A stretch of 64,000 nt of DNA from Acidobacteriota bacterium (GCA_029263295.1 JAJCXT010000008.1:1-64000); one strand, 5' to 3'. Positions 10,038 to 19,357 are shown, counted from the stretch's first letter. Numbers and translations are program-made. Notes: a model not told the origin generated them from the letters alone.

Positions 10038-10354
10038 CAGTTCGACTCCAGTACCTTGCCCACGGCGCTCGAGAACTCGCTCCAACTACTGCTCTCGGCG
10101 TCCAACTGCGTCCGCCCTTCAGGCGTCAGTTCGTAGAACTTCGCTCGACGCTTCGTGTCGGTGACCCCCCAGTCGGCGACGATCCAGCCGCGCTTTTCCA
10201 TGCGGTAAAGCGCCGGATCCATAGAGCCTTCCTCGACGTCGAGCACCTCGTCGGTGGCGGCATGGATCGCCTTGGCGATGCCGTAGCCGTGCGCCGGGCC
10301 GCCGCGGAGCGTCCTCAACACGAGCAAATCCAGGGTTCCTCTCAGCAGGTCCAT
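10037..10354 (-). CDS. PadR-family transcriptional regulator (ADOP pair 1)
   Basis: About 105 aa. I start at the ATG at 10354 (MDLLRGTLDLLVL) because GGAG lies 8 bases upstream and this is the canonical PadR N-terminus; an in-frame ATG at 10393 would add 13 unrelated residues. Winged helix, residues 1-85: GPAHGYGIAKAI, then EEGSMDPALYRMEKRGWI (PadR is usually EGxLYPALxRLExxGWI; the usual LY is replaced by MD here), then KFYELTPEGRTQL. PadR proteins repress adjacent genes, often in response to small molecules; by position the target is the downstream ADOP permease. A dyad inside the likely promoter upstream (10411-10425) is the best operator candidate. Confidence 0.9.
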   Translation of the reverse strand: MDLLRGTLDLLVLRTLRGGPAHGYGIAKAIHAATDEVLDVEEGSMDPALYRMEKRGWIVADWGVTDTKRRAKFYELTPEGRTQLDAESSSWSEFSSAVGKVLESN

Positions 10355-10404
10355 TCCATCGTCTCCAGGAGTCGATTCGGCCGGCGCCGCCAATCCTTAG
10401 GCTT

Positions 10405-10433
10405 CCTATACTTAGAAACTCTAGGGATGTTAC
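10405..10433 (-). promoter_or_regulatory. Putative promoter with embedded PadR operator
   Basis: On the minus strand GTAACA (10433-10428) and TATAGG (10410-10405) are 17 bases apart, each matching 4 of 6 sigma-70 positions. The spacer holds an imperfect dyad CTTAGA-AAC-TCTAGG (plus-strand 10411-10425; arms match 5 of 6), placed so that a bound dimer would block polymerase. It lies about 50 bases before the PadR start. Confidence 0.45.
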
Positions 10434-10514
10434 TTACCTACTAGAACGGTGGCAAGCGGCCATTAGTTTCATGTTGTTCGCCGAGCCCCTCGCTTTTGTC
10501 CCGCGGACGATACG

Positions 10515-11234
10515 ATGGCTCCAGCCAACGACACCCTGACGGATGCCCTCATGCCGCTTTCCTCCAGAACCATGCGTCCTCGCCCGTCCCTGGTGGCCAT
10601 GGCCGCACTGGCGATCGCGGCGACACCGAGCCTCGCGCACGATCTCGGCACCACCGAGACGTTGATCACGCTGGGTGAACAACGGTTCGAAATCGTCATG
10701 GAATGCGACCTCGATGCGCTCGCCCTCGGCGCCGCTCCCACCGCCGACGATGCCGAGTTGCTGGCGGCCCTCGAGGCCATGGACGGTGCGCGCCTGGCCG
10801 AGACCATCACCGACCTGCGCCAGCTTTTTGCCCGCAGGGTGCGGCTGTTCGCGGGCGACGCGCGCATCGACTTCGAGGTGGAATTCCCCGACCGCGAAGC
10901 CGGCCACACACTCGGCATGACGCCGCCGACCTTTCTTGGTCTCTCAGCCCGGCTTCGAGGGGCCCTCCCGTCCAGCTACGAGACCCTGCGCTTCCGGCTG
11001 TCGCGCGCGTTCCCCTCGGCACAACTCACCGTGATCGATGCGAACGGCGAGATCCTGCTCGAGGAGTTCGTGCCCCGAGGCGAGGACAGTTCCTACTTCA
11101 CGGTAGGAGCTGGATCGGCCCCCGAACGAGGCCAACGGAAGCGAGCAACCGGATTCGGCTATTTGCTCCTGGCTGTGGCCCTGATCGCAGCGGCCGGCAC
11201 CATGGCCTGGCGCCGAGCAAGCTTGCACGCGTAG
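10515..11234 (+). CDS. Exported protein with C-terminal membrane anchor, unknown function
   Basis: About 239 aa from the ATG at 10515; ATGs at 10551 or 10572 are also possible and no start has a convincing ribosome site. A hydrophobic stretch ending in PSLAHDLG looks like a signal peptide (cleavage before HDLG). The lumenal part has no cysteine other than one in MECDLDAL; one transmembrane segment (GYLLLAVALIAAAGTMAW) comes near the end, followed by RRASLHA. The order signal peptide, beta-rich region, terminal helix resembles the extracytoplasmic half that precedes the membrane domain of some HupE/UreJ-like proteins, but here that membrane domain is absent. I treat that likeness as weak. It sits 82 bases before a PQQ-like gene. 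Confidence 0.7.
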   Translation: MAPANDTLTDALMPLSSRTMRPRPSLVAMAALAIAATPSLAHDLGTTETLITLGEQRFEIVMECDLDALALGAAPTADDAELLAALEAMDGARLAETITDLRQLFARRVRLFAGDARIDFEVEFPDREAGHTLGMTPPTFLGLSARLRGALPSSYETLRFRLSRAFPSAQLTVIDANGEILLEEFVPRGEDSSYFTVGAGSAPERGQRKRATGFGYLLLAVALIAAAGTMAWRRASLHA

Positions 11235-11316
11235 CGCCGTCGCACGTACGATCAACCCTCTGGACGCCGACACGCTCGCGCGTCCTCCCTAGCGCGATTC
11301 CCTTCTCGCTCCCGAG

Positions 11317-13551
11317 ATGATGCCCATGCCTAGCCGTTCTTCTGCCTCGATGTTCCGAACCACGGCGATATGCATGGCTGCTCTCTGCGCCACGCTCGCG
11401 ATCGCCGCCTCCCCGGCCGCGACCGACGCCACCGAAGAATGGAGTTCATGGCGTGGCCCGTCGCAGAACGGCGTATCTCCAGCGACCGGGCTGCTGTCGG
11501 AATGGACCGTGGACGGGCCGGGTCAGCTCTGGCGCGCGGAACTCATCGGACGTTCCACGCCTGTCGTGTTCGATGGCCGCGTGTGCGCCAACGGGCGCGC
11601 CGGCGAAGGCGTCGAGATGCGCGAGACTGTCGCCTGTTGGGACGCGGCCTCGGGCGATCTGCTGTGGCAACGCTTCTACAGCGTCTACAACACCACCGTG
11701 CCCTTCACTCGCGTTGGCTGGGGCAGCATCGCGGGCGATCCGGAGACGGGCAACGTCTACGTGCTCAACATCGACGGTCACTTCAGCGCCCTCGATCCCC
11801 ACGGCAACACGGTCTGGGAGATCCGCCTGTACGAGGACTTCGGCCGCGCTTCGGGCTACGGCGGGCGCACGAGCACCCCGGTGATCGACGAGGGTCGGGT
11901 GCTCCTGGGCATCATCGCCAACAGCTGGGGCCCGTTCGGACCGCCGCGCCACCGTTATTACGCCTTCGACAAGCACGATGGCAGCGTGATCTGGACGTCC
12001 AACCCGACCACGGAGAACGTCAAGGACCGCAATACACAGGCCGTCCCGATCGTCACTGAGATCGACGGCCAGCGCCTGATGATCGGCGGCGCAGCCGACG
12101 GCTGGATCTATGCGCTCCAGGCCCGCACCGGCGCCCTGGTGTGGAGGTTCCAGCTCTCCAAGCGCGGCATCAATGTTTCTGTCGTCGAGCAGGACGGAAT
12201 CGTCTATGCCGCTCACAGCGAGGAGAACCTCGACGAAGGCGTCCTCGGGCGAGTGGTCGCTATTGATGGCCGCGGCGAAGGTGACATCACCCGCACCCAC
12301 GAGTTGTGGCGCGCCACCGAGGTCCCCATCGGCTTCGGCTCGCCGTTACTGCATGACGGCACACTCTACGTGCTCGACAACTCGGCCAACCTCATCGCTT
12401 TCGACGCCAGCACTGGCACGCAGCGGTGGGAGCAGAACATCGGCAACGTGGGCAAGAGTTCGCCAGTGTGGGCCGACGGCAAGATCTACGCTACGGAGGT
12501 CAACGGCACCTTCGTGATCCTGCGCCCCGGCGCCGACAGCGCCGAGGTTCTCGACAGCGAACGTGTCGAGATGCCCGACGGGCGACATGCCGAGATCTAC
12601 GGCTCTCCCGCCATTGCCTACGGTCGAATCTTCTTCACTACCGAAGCTGGGATCTTCGCCATCGGCGACGGCTCCGTGCCGGCAGTCCCGGCCCCGCTGG
12701 CGACACAGGCGCGCCCGATCGCGCCTGTCGGAGCTGAACCGGCCACCCTGACCGTGGTACCCGCCGACGTGAACGCCGACCCCGGCCAGGCCATCGACTT
12801 CGAGGTTCGCGCCTTCGATGCATCGGGCAACCTCATCGGCACGCGTACCGCCGAGTGGTCGCTGCAGGGCCTCACCGGCGATGTCGATGGCGACGGGCAC
12901 TTCGTCGCCGACGCGAACGCCGGCAGCCAGGCGGGTCATCTCGTCGCGACGATCGGCGAACTGACGGCGCGCGCTCGCATTCGTGTCACCGGCTCGCTGC
13001 CCTACTCCGAGGACTTCACCTCCGGCCAACGACCCGGATACTGGATCGGCGGGGGACGCTTCAATACCGCGGAACTCGAGGGTGAGCCGGTACTGCAGAA
13101 GCCCCAGTCGCCGAGCGGCATCCACCGCCACGTCGCCTTCACAGGTCGCGACAGTGCAACGGGCGTGACGGTGCAGGTAGACCTCTACGGTACTCAGGAA
13201 GGCCGTCGGCGCCCTGACGGCGGCGTCGTGAACAGCGGCTACACGCTCGATCTGGCCGGCAACCATCAACGCCTCGAGATCCGTTCGTGGGCCTCGGAAC
13301 TGCGCATGATGCAACGCGCGCCGTTCGCATGGGAGATGCACACCTGGTACACCGTCAAGCTACGGGTAGACCAGGAGGCAGACCGTGCCGTGATTCGTGC
13401 CAAGGTCTGGCAGCGAGGCACTCCGGAGCCCGCCGATTGGACGCTGGAAGTCGAAGATCCGTTCCCTGTCCGCAACGGCGCGCCGGGCATCTATGGCTAC
13501 TCTCCGGTTGATATCTACTACGACAACTACAAGGTGACGGTGAACGAATGA
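11317..13551 (+). CDS. Exported PQQ-like beta-propeller protein with Ig-like and LamG-like C-terminal domains (copy 2)
   Basis: About 744 aa. Signal peptide after MMPMPSRSSASMFRTTA, cleavage near ASPAATDA. Residues 40-450 are a PQQ-like propeller beginning EEWSSWRGPSQNGVSPATG and containing blades such as CWDAASGDLLWQR, ALQARTGALVWRFQ and AFDASTGTQRWEQ. Residues 470-560 look like a bacterial Ig-like domain (TLTVVPADVNADPGQAIDF ... GDVDGDGHFVADANAGS). Residues 565-744 (YSEDFTSGQRPGYWIGGGRF ... NGAPGIYGYSPVDIYYDNYK) look like a concanavalin/LamG-type sandwich as found in DUF1080-like carbohydrate-associated proteins. The propeller plus sandwich suggests a surface binding protein. The stop overlaps the next start by four bases (ATGA). 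Confidence 0.87.
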   Translation: MMPMPSRSSASMFRTTAICMAALCATLAIAASPAATDATEEWSSWRGPSQNGVSPATGLLSEWTVDGPGQLWRAELIGRSTPVVFDGRVCANGRAGEGVEMRETVACWDAASGDLLWQRFYSVYNTTVPFTRVGWGSIAGDPETGNVYVLNIDGHFSALDPHGNTVWEIRLYEDFGRASGYGGRTSTPVIDEGRVLLGIIANSWGPFGPPRHRYYAFDKHDGSVIWTSNPTTENVKDRNTQAVPIVTEIDGQRLMIGGAADGWIYALQARTGALVWRFQLSKRGINVSVVEQDGIVYAAHSEENLDEGVLGRVVAIDGRGEGDITRTHELWRATEVPIGFGSPLLHDGTLYVLDNSANLIAFDASTGTQRWEQNIGNVGKSSPVWADGKIYATEVNGTFVILRPGADSAEVLDSERVEMPDGRHAEIYGSPAIAYGRIFFTTEAGIFAIGDGSVPAVPAPLATQARPIAPVGAEPATLTVVPADVNADPGQAIDFEVRAFDASGNLIGTRTAEWSLQGLTGDVDGDGHFVADANAGSQAGHLVATIGELTARARIRVTGSLPYSEDFTSGQRPGYWIGGGRFNTAELEGEPVLQKPQSPSGIHRHVAFTGRDSATGVTVQVDLYGTQEGRRRPDGGVVNSGYTLDLAGNHQRLEIRSWASELRMMQRAPFAWEMHTWYTVKLRVDQEADRAVIRAKVWQRGTPEPADWTLEVEDPFPVRNGAPGIYGYSPVDIYYDNYKVTVNE

Positions 13552-15032
13552 CGTCTCTCAAGGGGATCTCGATCCTGACTCTGACCGCCGCCCTCGGCCT
13601 CGCGGGCAGCATGGCCGTACGCGCCGGCGCGCCGGCGTTCGCCGCACAGCAGGAACGAAGCATGTTCGCCGGGCAGCCGAGCCGCAACATGGTCTCGTCC
13701 GAGACGGGACTGCCGGACGAGTGGGACGTGCGCTCGGGCCTGAACGTGAAGTGGTCAGCCTCCGTCGGCTCGCAGACCTATGCGGGCCCGGTCGTCGCTG
13801 GCGGCAAGGTGTTCGTTGGCACCAACAATGAGGGGCTCCGTAACCCCGACTTGCCCAACGACCGTGGTGTTGTCATGGCGTTCGACGCGGAGACCGGCGA
13901 GTTCCTGTGGCAGTACGCCACCGACAAGCTGTCGGCGGGCCGGGTCAACGACTGGCCGTTGCAGGGTGTCTGCTCGACCCCTTACGTGGACGGCGACCGC
14001 CTCTGGTACGTGTCCAACCAGGCTCATGTCGTGTCCCTCGACACCGAAGGACACCGCGACGGCGAGAATGACGGCGCGGTGAAAGACGAGGTCCACAACT
14101 CGCCGATCGATGGCGACGTGCTCTGGTCGTACGACATGATCGGCGAGGTCGATGCCTTCCCGCACAACCTCGCAACCAGCTCGCCCCTGATAGTCGGCGA
14201 CCTGGTGTTCGTATCGACCGGCAATGGCGTGGATGAGGGACACATCAACGTTCCCTCGCCGTTCTCGCCCAGCTTCCTCGCGCTCAACAAGAACACTGGC
14301 GAGTTGGTGTGGGAGAACTCCGACGCCGGCGAGGACATCCTGCACGGGACATGGACCAATCCCACCTACGCGGTGGTCGGCGGAACACCGATGGTGATCT
14401 TCCCGGGCGGCGACGGATGGGTGCGCGCGTTTGTGCCTGAGACGGGCGAGGTCATCTGGACGTTCGATGCCAACCCCAAGGACTCCGAATGGGCCCTGGG
14501 CGGCCGCGGCACGCGCAACAACATCATTTCGACCGCCGTGGTCTACGACGACAAGATGTACATCGGCGTCGGTCAGGACCCCGAGCATGGTGAGGCACCT
14601 GGGCACTTCTGGGTCGTCGACATCAACGGCACCGGCGACATCACCGACAACGTGGTGTGGCATCGCGGTGGCGAGGAGTTCCATCGCACGATCTCGACAG
14701 CCGCGATCCAGGACGACATCCTCTACATCTCTGACCTCTCCGGCTTCCTGTACGCGCTCGATGCGCAGACGGGCGAGCACTACTGGACCTACGACACCTT
14801 TGCGGCGGTCTGGGGATCGGCCTTCGTGGCCGACGGCAAGGTCTACCTCGGCGACGAGGACGGCGACATCATCGTGCTCGAGGCGGGCAAGGAAATGGTC
14901 GAGTTGAACGAGATGAACATGGGCGCCTCGGTCTACACCACCCCGTACGCGAAAGACGGTGTGCTGTACGTGCTGTCGCGCAACCGCCTGTTCGCGCTCG
15001 AGGTTGGCGCCCAGTCGGAGCCGATGAACTAG
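13548..15032 (+). CDS. Exported PQQ-like beta-propeller protein (copy 3)
   Basis: About 494 aa, coupled to the upstream gene by a four-base ATGA overlap, so the two propeller proteins are probably made in fixed proportion. Signal peptide MTSLKGISILTLTAALGLAG with cleavage near PAFAAQQ. The opening block differs from the other copies (FAGQPSRNMVSSETGLPDEW instead of NWPxWRGP). Blades include AFDAETGEFLWQYA, LNKNTGELVWEN, FVPETGEVIWTFDA and ALDAQTGEHYWTYD. An acidic stretch DTEGHRDGENDG plus many GD and DG turns may bind calcium. It converges on the HD-GYP gene with only 30 bases between. It could be an enzyme of the PQQ fold, but I see no catalytic Asp/Glu pair I can assign. Confidence 0.86.
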   Translation: MTSLKGISILTLTAALGLAGSMAVRAGAPAFAAQQERSMFAGQPSRNMVSSETGLPDEWDVRSGLNVKWSASVGSQTYAGPVVAGGKVFVGTNNEGLRNPDLPNDRGVVMAFDAETGEFLWQYATDKLSAGRVNDWPLQGVCSTPYVDGDRLWYVSNQAHVVSLDTEGHRDGENDGAVKDEVHNSPIDGDVLWSYDMIGEVDAFPHNLATSSPLIVGDLVFVSTGNGVDEGHINVPSPFSPSFLALNKNTGELVWENSDAGEDILHGTWTNPTYAVVGGTPMVIFPGGDGWVRAFVPETGEVIWTFDANPKDSEWALGGRGTRNNIISTAVVYDDKMYIGVGQDPEHGEAPGHFWVVDINGTGDITDNVVWHRGGEEFHRTISTAAIQDDILYISDLSGFLYALDAQTGEHYWTYDTFAAVWGSAFVADGKVYLGDEDGDIIVLEAGKEMVELNEMNMGASVYTTPYAKDGVLYVLSRNRLFALEVGAQSEPMN

Positions 15033-15062
15033 GCGCGACCGTGGACGGCCGGCGGCAGCGGA

Positions 15063-17150
15063 TCAGGCGGCGCGGTGGAGCTTGTGAAAGAATTCCGCGT
15101 CCTCCGCCACGAGACCTTCGAGCGCTTCGGCGACATGTGCGTCGAAGTGACTGCCCGAACCCTCGCGGATGATGCTCATCACGCGTTCGATGGGCATGCC
15201 CTCACGATAGGGCCTGTCTGAGCTGCACGCGTCGAACACATCGGCCACGGCCACGATACGGGCGTTGGGGTCGAATTCCTCCGGCCCGATGCCGTAGGGG
15301 TAGCCGCGCCCATCCATGCGCTCGTGATGCTGGAGCACGATGGGCAGAACGTCGGCGTAGGCCCGGATGGGCTCGATGATGCGGGCGCCAATTACCGGGT
15401 GCGCCTTCATCGCGTCGTACTCCTCGTCGGTGAGCTTGCCCGGCTTGTCCAGGACCGCGTTGGGAACGCCGATCTTGCCGATATCGTGCAGGAGGCCACC
15501 ACGGTTGATGATGTCCAGTCGGACGGCGGATACGCCCATGTACGTACCGAGTCTCAGCGAGAGGCTGGTCACACGCTCCGAATGGCCGGTCGTCCAGGTG
15601 GACTTGGCATCGACCGCCCCAGCCAGTGCCAGCAGGGCGCCCTGCTTCATGTCGTCCAGTTCAGTCACCAGCGTGGCATTGGCCAGCGCCACACCAAGCT
15701 GATCGGCGACCTGTCGCAGTTGAGTGAGGTCATCGGTGTCCAGCGCAGCGCCCGAGGCGTCGCCCACGAGCAGCGCGGCGACACAATGGCCGTCGGTTTC
15801 GATGGGCATCGCTACGACCGTGCGCGCGCCATGGTGGAGCAGCGGCGCAGCGCAGGCGGGCATGGCTGCCGGATCACCGAACACGACCCAGTGTCCATGT
15901 CCGGCTGCCAGCTTCGCTTCCATCTCGCCAATCACACGCTCGCTGTGCAACAGACCCATCTCGCCGCCCACGTACACCGTGGCCTCCTCGGGCGACTCGC
16001 CGGCCATGGCCACGCCGAACACGAGATCCGGATAGGTCTTCTGCAGGGCACCCAGGGTGCGGGTCCGGACCGTGTCCATTTCCACCGACGACAGAATGGC
16101 GCGATCGATCTCCGCCACAGTCGACAGGTGGGCAAACTGGCTCTCGAGCCGCGACGACATGAAGTTGAACGACTCTCCCAGTTCGCGAAATTCGTCATTA
16201 CTGTTGATCTGGACGCGGTGCGTGAAGTCCCGCTCACTTATCCGTTTCGTCGCCGCGAACAGGTCGTCCAGCGGCGTCAGACTGCGCCGGATCTGGCTGA
16301 TCGAGAGCAACAGTACGATCCAGAGGCTGGTGAGCCCCAGGAGCACGTATTCGCGGCCGAAGCCGGCAGCCCGCTGCATGGCGGTGGTCTTCTCGGTTAG
16401 CGAGATGAGCACCAGACCGGGATGACCGAAGTTGTGCCGCAGCGGCAACGACCAGCGTCCGCCGAAGTAGTCCATGCCCAGAATCTTGGTATCGAACTGC
16501 CTGCCGGCGGCCCTGGAGCCAATGATCGACAGCGTGTTCGTGTACTCAGTCGCCAACGTCGACAACAGCGGCGCACCGGCCGGGGTGAGCACGATGACGT
16601 CGGTATTGCTCGGTAGAACAGCCTGCAGGCCCGCCCCCCAGCCGTAGCCGGGCTCTATCGCGGCCACAAGGTGCGTACCGTCGGCGAGCGGATACCAGAT
16701 GACGGCTGCCGTCGACTCGGACTCCAGCGCCCGAGGGAAGGTGATCGCCGGAAGGCCGGCGGCCAGCCGCGCCTGGTCGACGGGGCGTAGTCCGGCCAGG
16801 GAGAACTCGGCACCCACGCGCGCAGCGAGTCGCTCGCCATCGACGTGAACGATACCGACGAGGCGGTCCGGAAACTCCTGAACCATCGTCAGGGGCAGAC
16901 CCTGATCGAGCCGTTCGCCAGCAAACTCGAGCTCCTCGAGAACAAACAGGAAGCGCTCGAGCATCGACATGCCGAGGTTCTTCGTGGCGTCATGCAGCCG
17001 CTCGCGTGCCTGCCCCTCGAGGTCCGCACGCGCTGCCCGATAAGACACGACTGCCAGCGCGGTCACCGGCAGCACAGCGCATAGCGCGAACACGCCGAGC
17101 ATGCGGCGGCCAAGCCGGCTGGTCAGGTAGTGCGTTCCCGTGTAGGCCAT
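15063..17150 (-). CDS. Membrane HD-GYP domain cyclic-di-GMP phosphodiesterase with HAMP and GAF-like domains
   Basis: About 695 aa. One transmembrane helix near residues 16-36, a periplasmic sensor (residues 40-270), a second helix near 275, then HAMP (SLTPLDDLFAATKRISERDF ... EFRELGESFNFMSSRLE). A GAF-like domain follows (about 340-500), then HD-GYP: LLHDIGKIGVP, HHERMDGRGYP and VFDACSSDRPYR, so the metal ligands and GYP signature are all intact and hydrolysis of c-di-GMP to pGpG or GMP is likely. The ATG follows directly on the stop of the pseudopilin gene, making this the last gene of the minor-pilin operon. By context it may tune pilus output or twitching in response to a periplasmic signal (inference). 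Confidence 0.92.
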   Translation of the reverse strand: MAYTGTHYLTSRLGRRMLGVFALCAVLPVTALAVVSYRAARADLEGQARERLHDATKNLGMSMLERFLFVLEELEFAGERLDQGLPLTMVQEFPDRLVGIVHVDGERLAARVGAEFSLAGLRPVDQARLAAGLPAITFPRALESESTAAVIWYPLADGTHLVAAIEPGYGWGAGLQAVLPSNTDVIVLTPAGAPLLSTLATEYTNTLSIIGSRAAGRQFDTKILGMDYFGGRWSLPLRHNFGHPGLVLISLTEKTTAMQRAAGFGREYVLLGLTSLWIVLLLSISQIRRSLTPLDDLFAATKRISERDFTHRVQINSNDEFRELGESFNFMSSRLESQFAHLSTVAEIDRAILSSVEMDTVRTRTLGALQKTYPDLVFGVAMAGESPEEATVYVGGEMGLLHSERVIGEMEAKLAAGHGHWVVFGDPAAMPACAAPLLHHGARTVVAMPIETDGHCVAALLVGDASGAALDTDDLTQLRQVADQLGVALANATLVTELDDMKQGALLALAGAVDAKSTWTTGHSERVTSLSLRLGTYMGVSAVRLDIINRGGLLHDIGKIGVPNAVLDKPGKLTDEEYDAMKAHPVIGARIIEPIRAYADVLPIVLQHHERMDGRGYPYGIGPEEFDPNARIVAVADVFDACSSDRPYREGMPIERVMSIIREGSGSHFDAHVAEALEGLVAEDAEFFHKLHRAA

Positions 17151-17642
17151 CTAGAACTCCGAGGCCGGGCCGACATAGATGCCGTTGTTGGCGCGGATGA
17201 TGTCGTCGGCCGACACGGGAGTGTTGAGCGGTGCCAGAGTCTGCCCGTCGGGGCCCATGCTGTAGAGGTCATAGTCGGAGTTCAACGGCACGAGGAAGCG
17301 ATCCTTCCTGAGACCCCCGACGCCGTTGCGACCCTCGATCACCAGGTACCGATACGCGCCACCCCACGGGTCGATCTGGCCATCGAGTCCAGCCTCCGCC
17401 AGCGAGGTAGGGTAACGCCCGTTCAGGTCCCGATAGCGCTGCAGATCGAGGCTGATCGCGGTAATGACCATCGAGGCCTCGGTGACCCTGCCGCGTTCAC
17501 GAGCGTCGATCAGCGACGGGACCACGATCGCCGACAGCGTCGCGATCAAGGCGGTGACAATCATCATTTCCAGCAGCGAGAAACCCGAGCTTTCGTTGCA
17601 CCATCTCGAGAACCGGCTCGCGCGGGCCACGGGCGCCTTCAT
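17151..17642 (-). CDS. Type II secretion/type IV pilin-like pseudopilin (GspG-like)
   Basis: About 163 aa from the ATG at 17642, which overlaps the lipoprotein stop by four bases (ATGA); the longer frame from 17663 is therefore not used. After a leader of about 21 residues comes the prepilin cleavage site SSG/FSLLEMMIVTALIATLSA, with Glu5 present and a hydrophobic N-helix. The C-terminal region has the GspG-like pattern RYRDLNGRYPTSLAEAGLDG and DPWGGAYRYLV, then DYDLYSMGPDG, which in GspG forms the calcium-binding loop. It could be a major pseudopilin or a minor pilin; placement after PilV/W/X-like genes favours a pilus-tip role. It ends immediately before the HD-GYP start. Confidence 0.9.
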   Translation of the reverse strand: MKAPVARASRFSRWCNESSGFSLLEMMIVTALIATLSAIVVPSLIDARERGRVTEASMVITAISLDLQRYRDLNGRYPTSLAEAGLDGQIDPWGGAYRYLVIEGRNGVGGLRKDRFLVPLNSDYDLYSMGPDGQTLAPLNTPVSADDIIRANNGIYVGPASEF

Positions 17643-18022
17643 GGCCTGCCCGCCTTGAGCCACTCGAAGCTCGACTGATTGTGCAGCCGAATCGTCGAGT
17701 TGGATGCGTCGTAGTGGAAGGCAAACTGCATGTCCGCGCCATCGACGAGATAGGTGACTCTGAACAGGCGCCCGCGAGGATGGGGCTCCGTGGTGACGCG
17801 AGTAATCGAGTACACCTCCAGGCCATCGCCACCGGTGCCGAAGCGGAGAATCTCGGTCTGGATCTCGAAGAAGCGATCCGCATAACGAGGCTCGGTGGTC
17901 GCCCAGCGACCAAGGACCTCCGCCGGGAGATTCTCGCTCGGGGTCGCGCAGCCGCTCGCTAGCAGGCCGAAGGCGAGGATCAGCCCTGCCAGGTAGAAAC
18001 AGGAGCCGCGTCTGGCCATCAT
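17639..18022 (-). CDS. Small lipoprotein in the pilin operon
   Basis: About 127 aa. The start at 18022 (or the next ATG, 18019) overlaps the PilX-like stop (TGATGATG). A signal sequence ends LLASGCATPSE, a good lipobox with Cys near residue 25; the +2 residue is Ala, so outer-membrane sorting is expected under E. coli rules. The mature part (ENLPAEVLGRWATTEPRYAD ... FRVTYLVDGADMQFAFHYDA) is a small, beta-rich, lipocalin-like sequence of unknown family. Four-base overlap with the pseudopilin gene downstream places it firmly in the operon; it might assist pilus assembly in the envelope, but no pilotin motif is visible. Confidence 0.8.
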   Translation of the reverse strand: MMARRGSCFYLAGLILAFGLLASGCATPSENLPAEVLGRWATTEPRYADRFFEIQTEILRFGTGGDGLEVYSITRVTTEPHPRGRLFRVTYLVDGADMQFAFHYDASNSTIRLHNQSSFEWLKAGRP

Positions 18023-19356
18023 CAGTGCTCCTCGCGCCACTCGATGGCGAGCAGGCCGCCGCCGCTACCGCCCCAGGCCAGCGCCGTGTCGAGATCGGGC
18101 CAGATGACCGTGTTGTCAGTCAAGTGCGTCCCTTCGGCGACCCGGTTCAGCAGGCTGAAGTTATCGGCCGCGTCCTCGACCACGACGACTCCGTTCAGCG
18201 TCGATGCGCCCTGCATCTTCAGTTGCTCATGAACGATGAGGCTGCCCCGATAGTCCGATACCCCGCTGACGAAGACGTCCCCGCCGGTCACTGCCAGCAG
18301 GCCGCCGTAGCGCGAGTTCAGATGGAAGTCGCCGGCGAATTCCACGGATCCTTCCGCGAACAGAGACAGCTCGACCGGGGCGCCCGCCGTGCCCCCAGAG
18401 CCGGCCACCTTGACGCTACCTTCCACATAGAATGCGCCCGCATCGCCGCTGGCAGGGTCATCGAGCAGCCAGTCGCCGGAGCCCTGATAGTGCCAATTGC
18501 CCCACGGGTTCGTGCCGCCAACGGTGTCGAACTGCACCGTCCCGTCGGGAAGGCAGATCTTGCCGTCGACGCTCAGCGTGTACTCGGCGTACTGGGCGAA
18601 CTCAGCCGGGTCGACAGGGGAGATGTCCGTGGGCGGTTGACCGTCGTGGGCCATCTCGTAGTCGTTGACCGCGGCGGCATCCAGAACGCTGCCCTGAATC
18701 TCGGGGTTACTGGAGTAGATGTCGAAGAGGCCAGCCGACCAGGCGCCGCCGTCGACACGGCGGTTGTTGATCGACACGTTGTCATTGGAGAACACGGACG
18801 ACAGGGCACCAACCAACTCGACGCCCGCGTCGATCGTCACGTCGTTGTTCGTGAGGACTCCGTAAGGCGGAGCCCATCCAGCGCCCGCTCCATCCTCGAG
18901 CACGACCCTGACCGTCTGCGTGACCCCGCGTATCGCCCCGGTTGCGAGCAGATGGTAGCGGCCGTCAGCGTCCACGCTGGTGTCGCTGTCACCGTCGTCG
19001 TTGTCGGTTAGCACCGCGGTGTACGAACCGCCAGCAGCTCCTATGGCGATCGCGCTGGCGCCAATCACGAGCCCGTCGTCGGTGGTGCCCGCGGTGCCAT
19101 CGGTACCGGCCAGCAGACCGGCAAGATCACCCTCAGCGGCAGTGATCTCGAGCATCGCATGTTCGATGCCCGACTCTGCCAGCGCCAGTGCCTGGGCCTG
19201 GCGCAGGCTGTTGTTGGCCAGCGACCACTCGACGCTGCCAACGATCATGCTGGAGAAGGTGAGCACCGTGAGACACATGACCAGCAGCAGGGAAATCAGG
19301 ATGCTGCCGCGGCAATCAGTGCGCGCGCGAAGGCGTGTGTCAGACGACGGCAACAT
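18022..19356 (-). CDS. PilX-like minor pilin/pilus assembly protein
   Basis: About 444 aa. The N-terminal CRGSILISLLLVMCLTVLTF followed by SMIVGSVEWSLANNSLRQAQ and ALALAESGIEHAML matches the PilX N-terminal pattern (hydrophobic helix, then A-x-x-x-A-E-x-G), which lacks the classical GF/E5 prepilin site. An acidic loop DNDDGDSDTSVDADGRYHL resembles a calcium site found in long PilX-like proteins. The C-terminal 200 residues read like a parallel beta-solenoid (GAFYVEGSVKVAGSGGTAGA ... NGVVVVEDAAD) of the polymer-forming or DUF7305 kind, which may make it an adhesive or priming tip protein. It starts one base after the PilW-like stop. Confidence 0.85.
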   Translation of the reverse strand: MLPSSDTRLRARTDCRGSILISLLLVMCLTVLTFSSMIVGSVEWSLANNSLRQAQALALAESGIEHAMLEITAAEGDLAGLLAGTDGTAGTTDDGLVIGASAIAIGAAGGSYTAVLTDNDDGDSDTSVDADGRYHLLATGAIRGVTQTVRVVLEDGAGAGWAPPYGVLTNNDVTIDAGVELVGALSSVFSNDNVSINNRRVDGGAWSAGLFDIYSSNPEIQGSVLDAAAVNDYEMAHDGQPPTDISPVDPAEFAQYAEYTLSVDGKICLPDGTVQFDTVGGTNPWGNWHYQGSGDWLLDDPASGDAGAFYVEGSVKVAGSGGTAGAPVELSLFAEGSVEFAGDFHLNSRYGGLLAVTGGDVFVSGVSDYRGSLIVHEQLKMQGASTLNGVVVVEDAADNFSLLNRVAEGTHLTDNTVIWPDLDTALAWGGSGGGLLAIEWREEH

Positions 19357-19357
19357 C

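Noticed and set aside
8685-10136. Plus-strand frame of 483 codons opposite ADOP copy 1
   Set aside because: It mirrors the real gene's codon bias on the other strand, has no signal or motif and its start lacks a ribosome site.
15324-16400. Plus-strand frame of 358 codons opposite the HD-GYP gene
   Set aside because: Antisense to intact HAMP, GAF and HD-GYP motifs; no motif in its own product.
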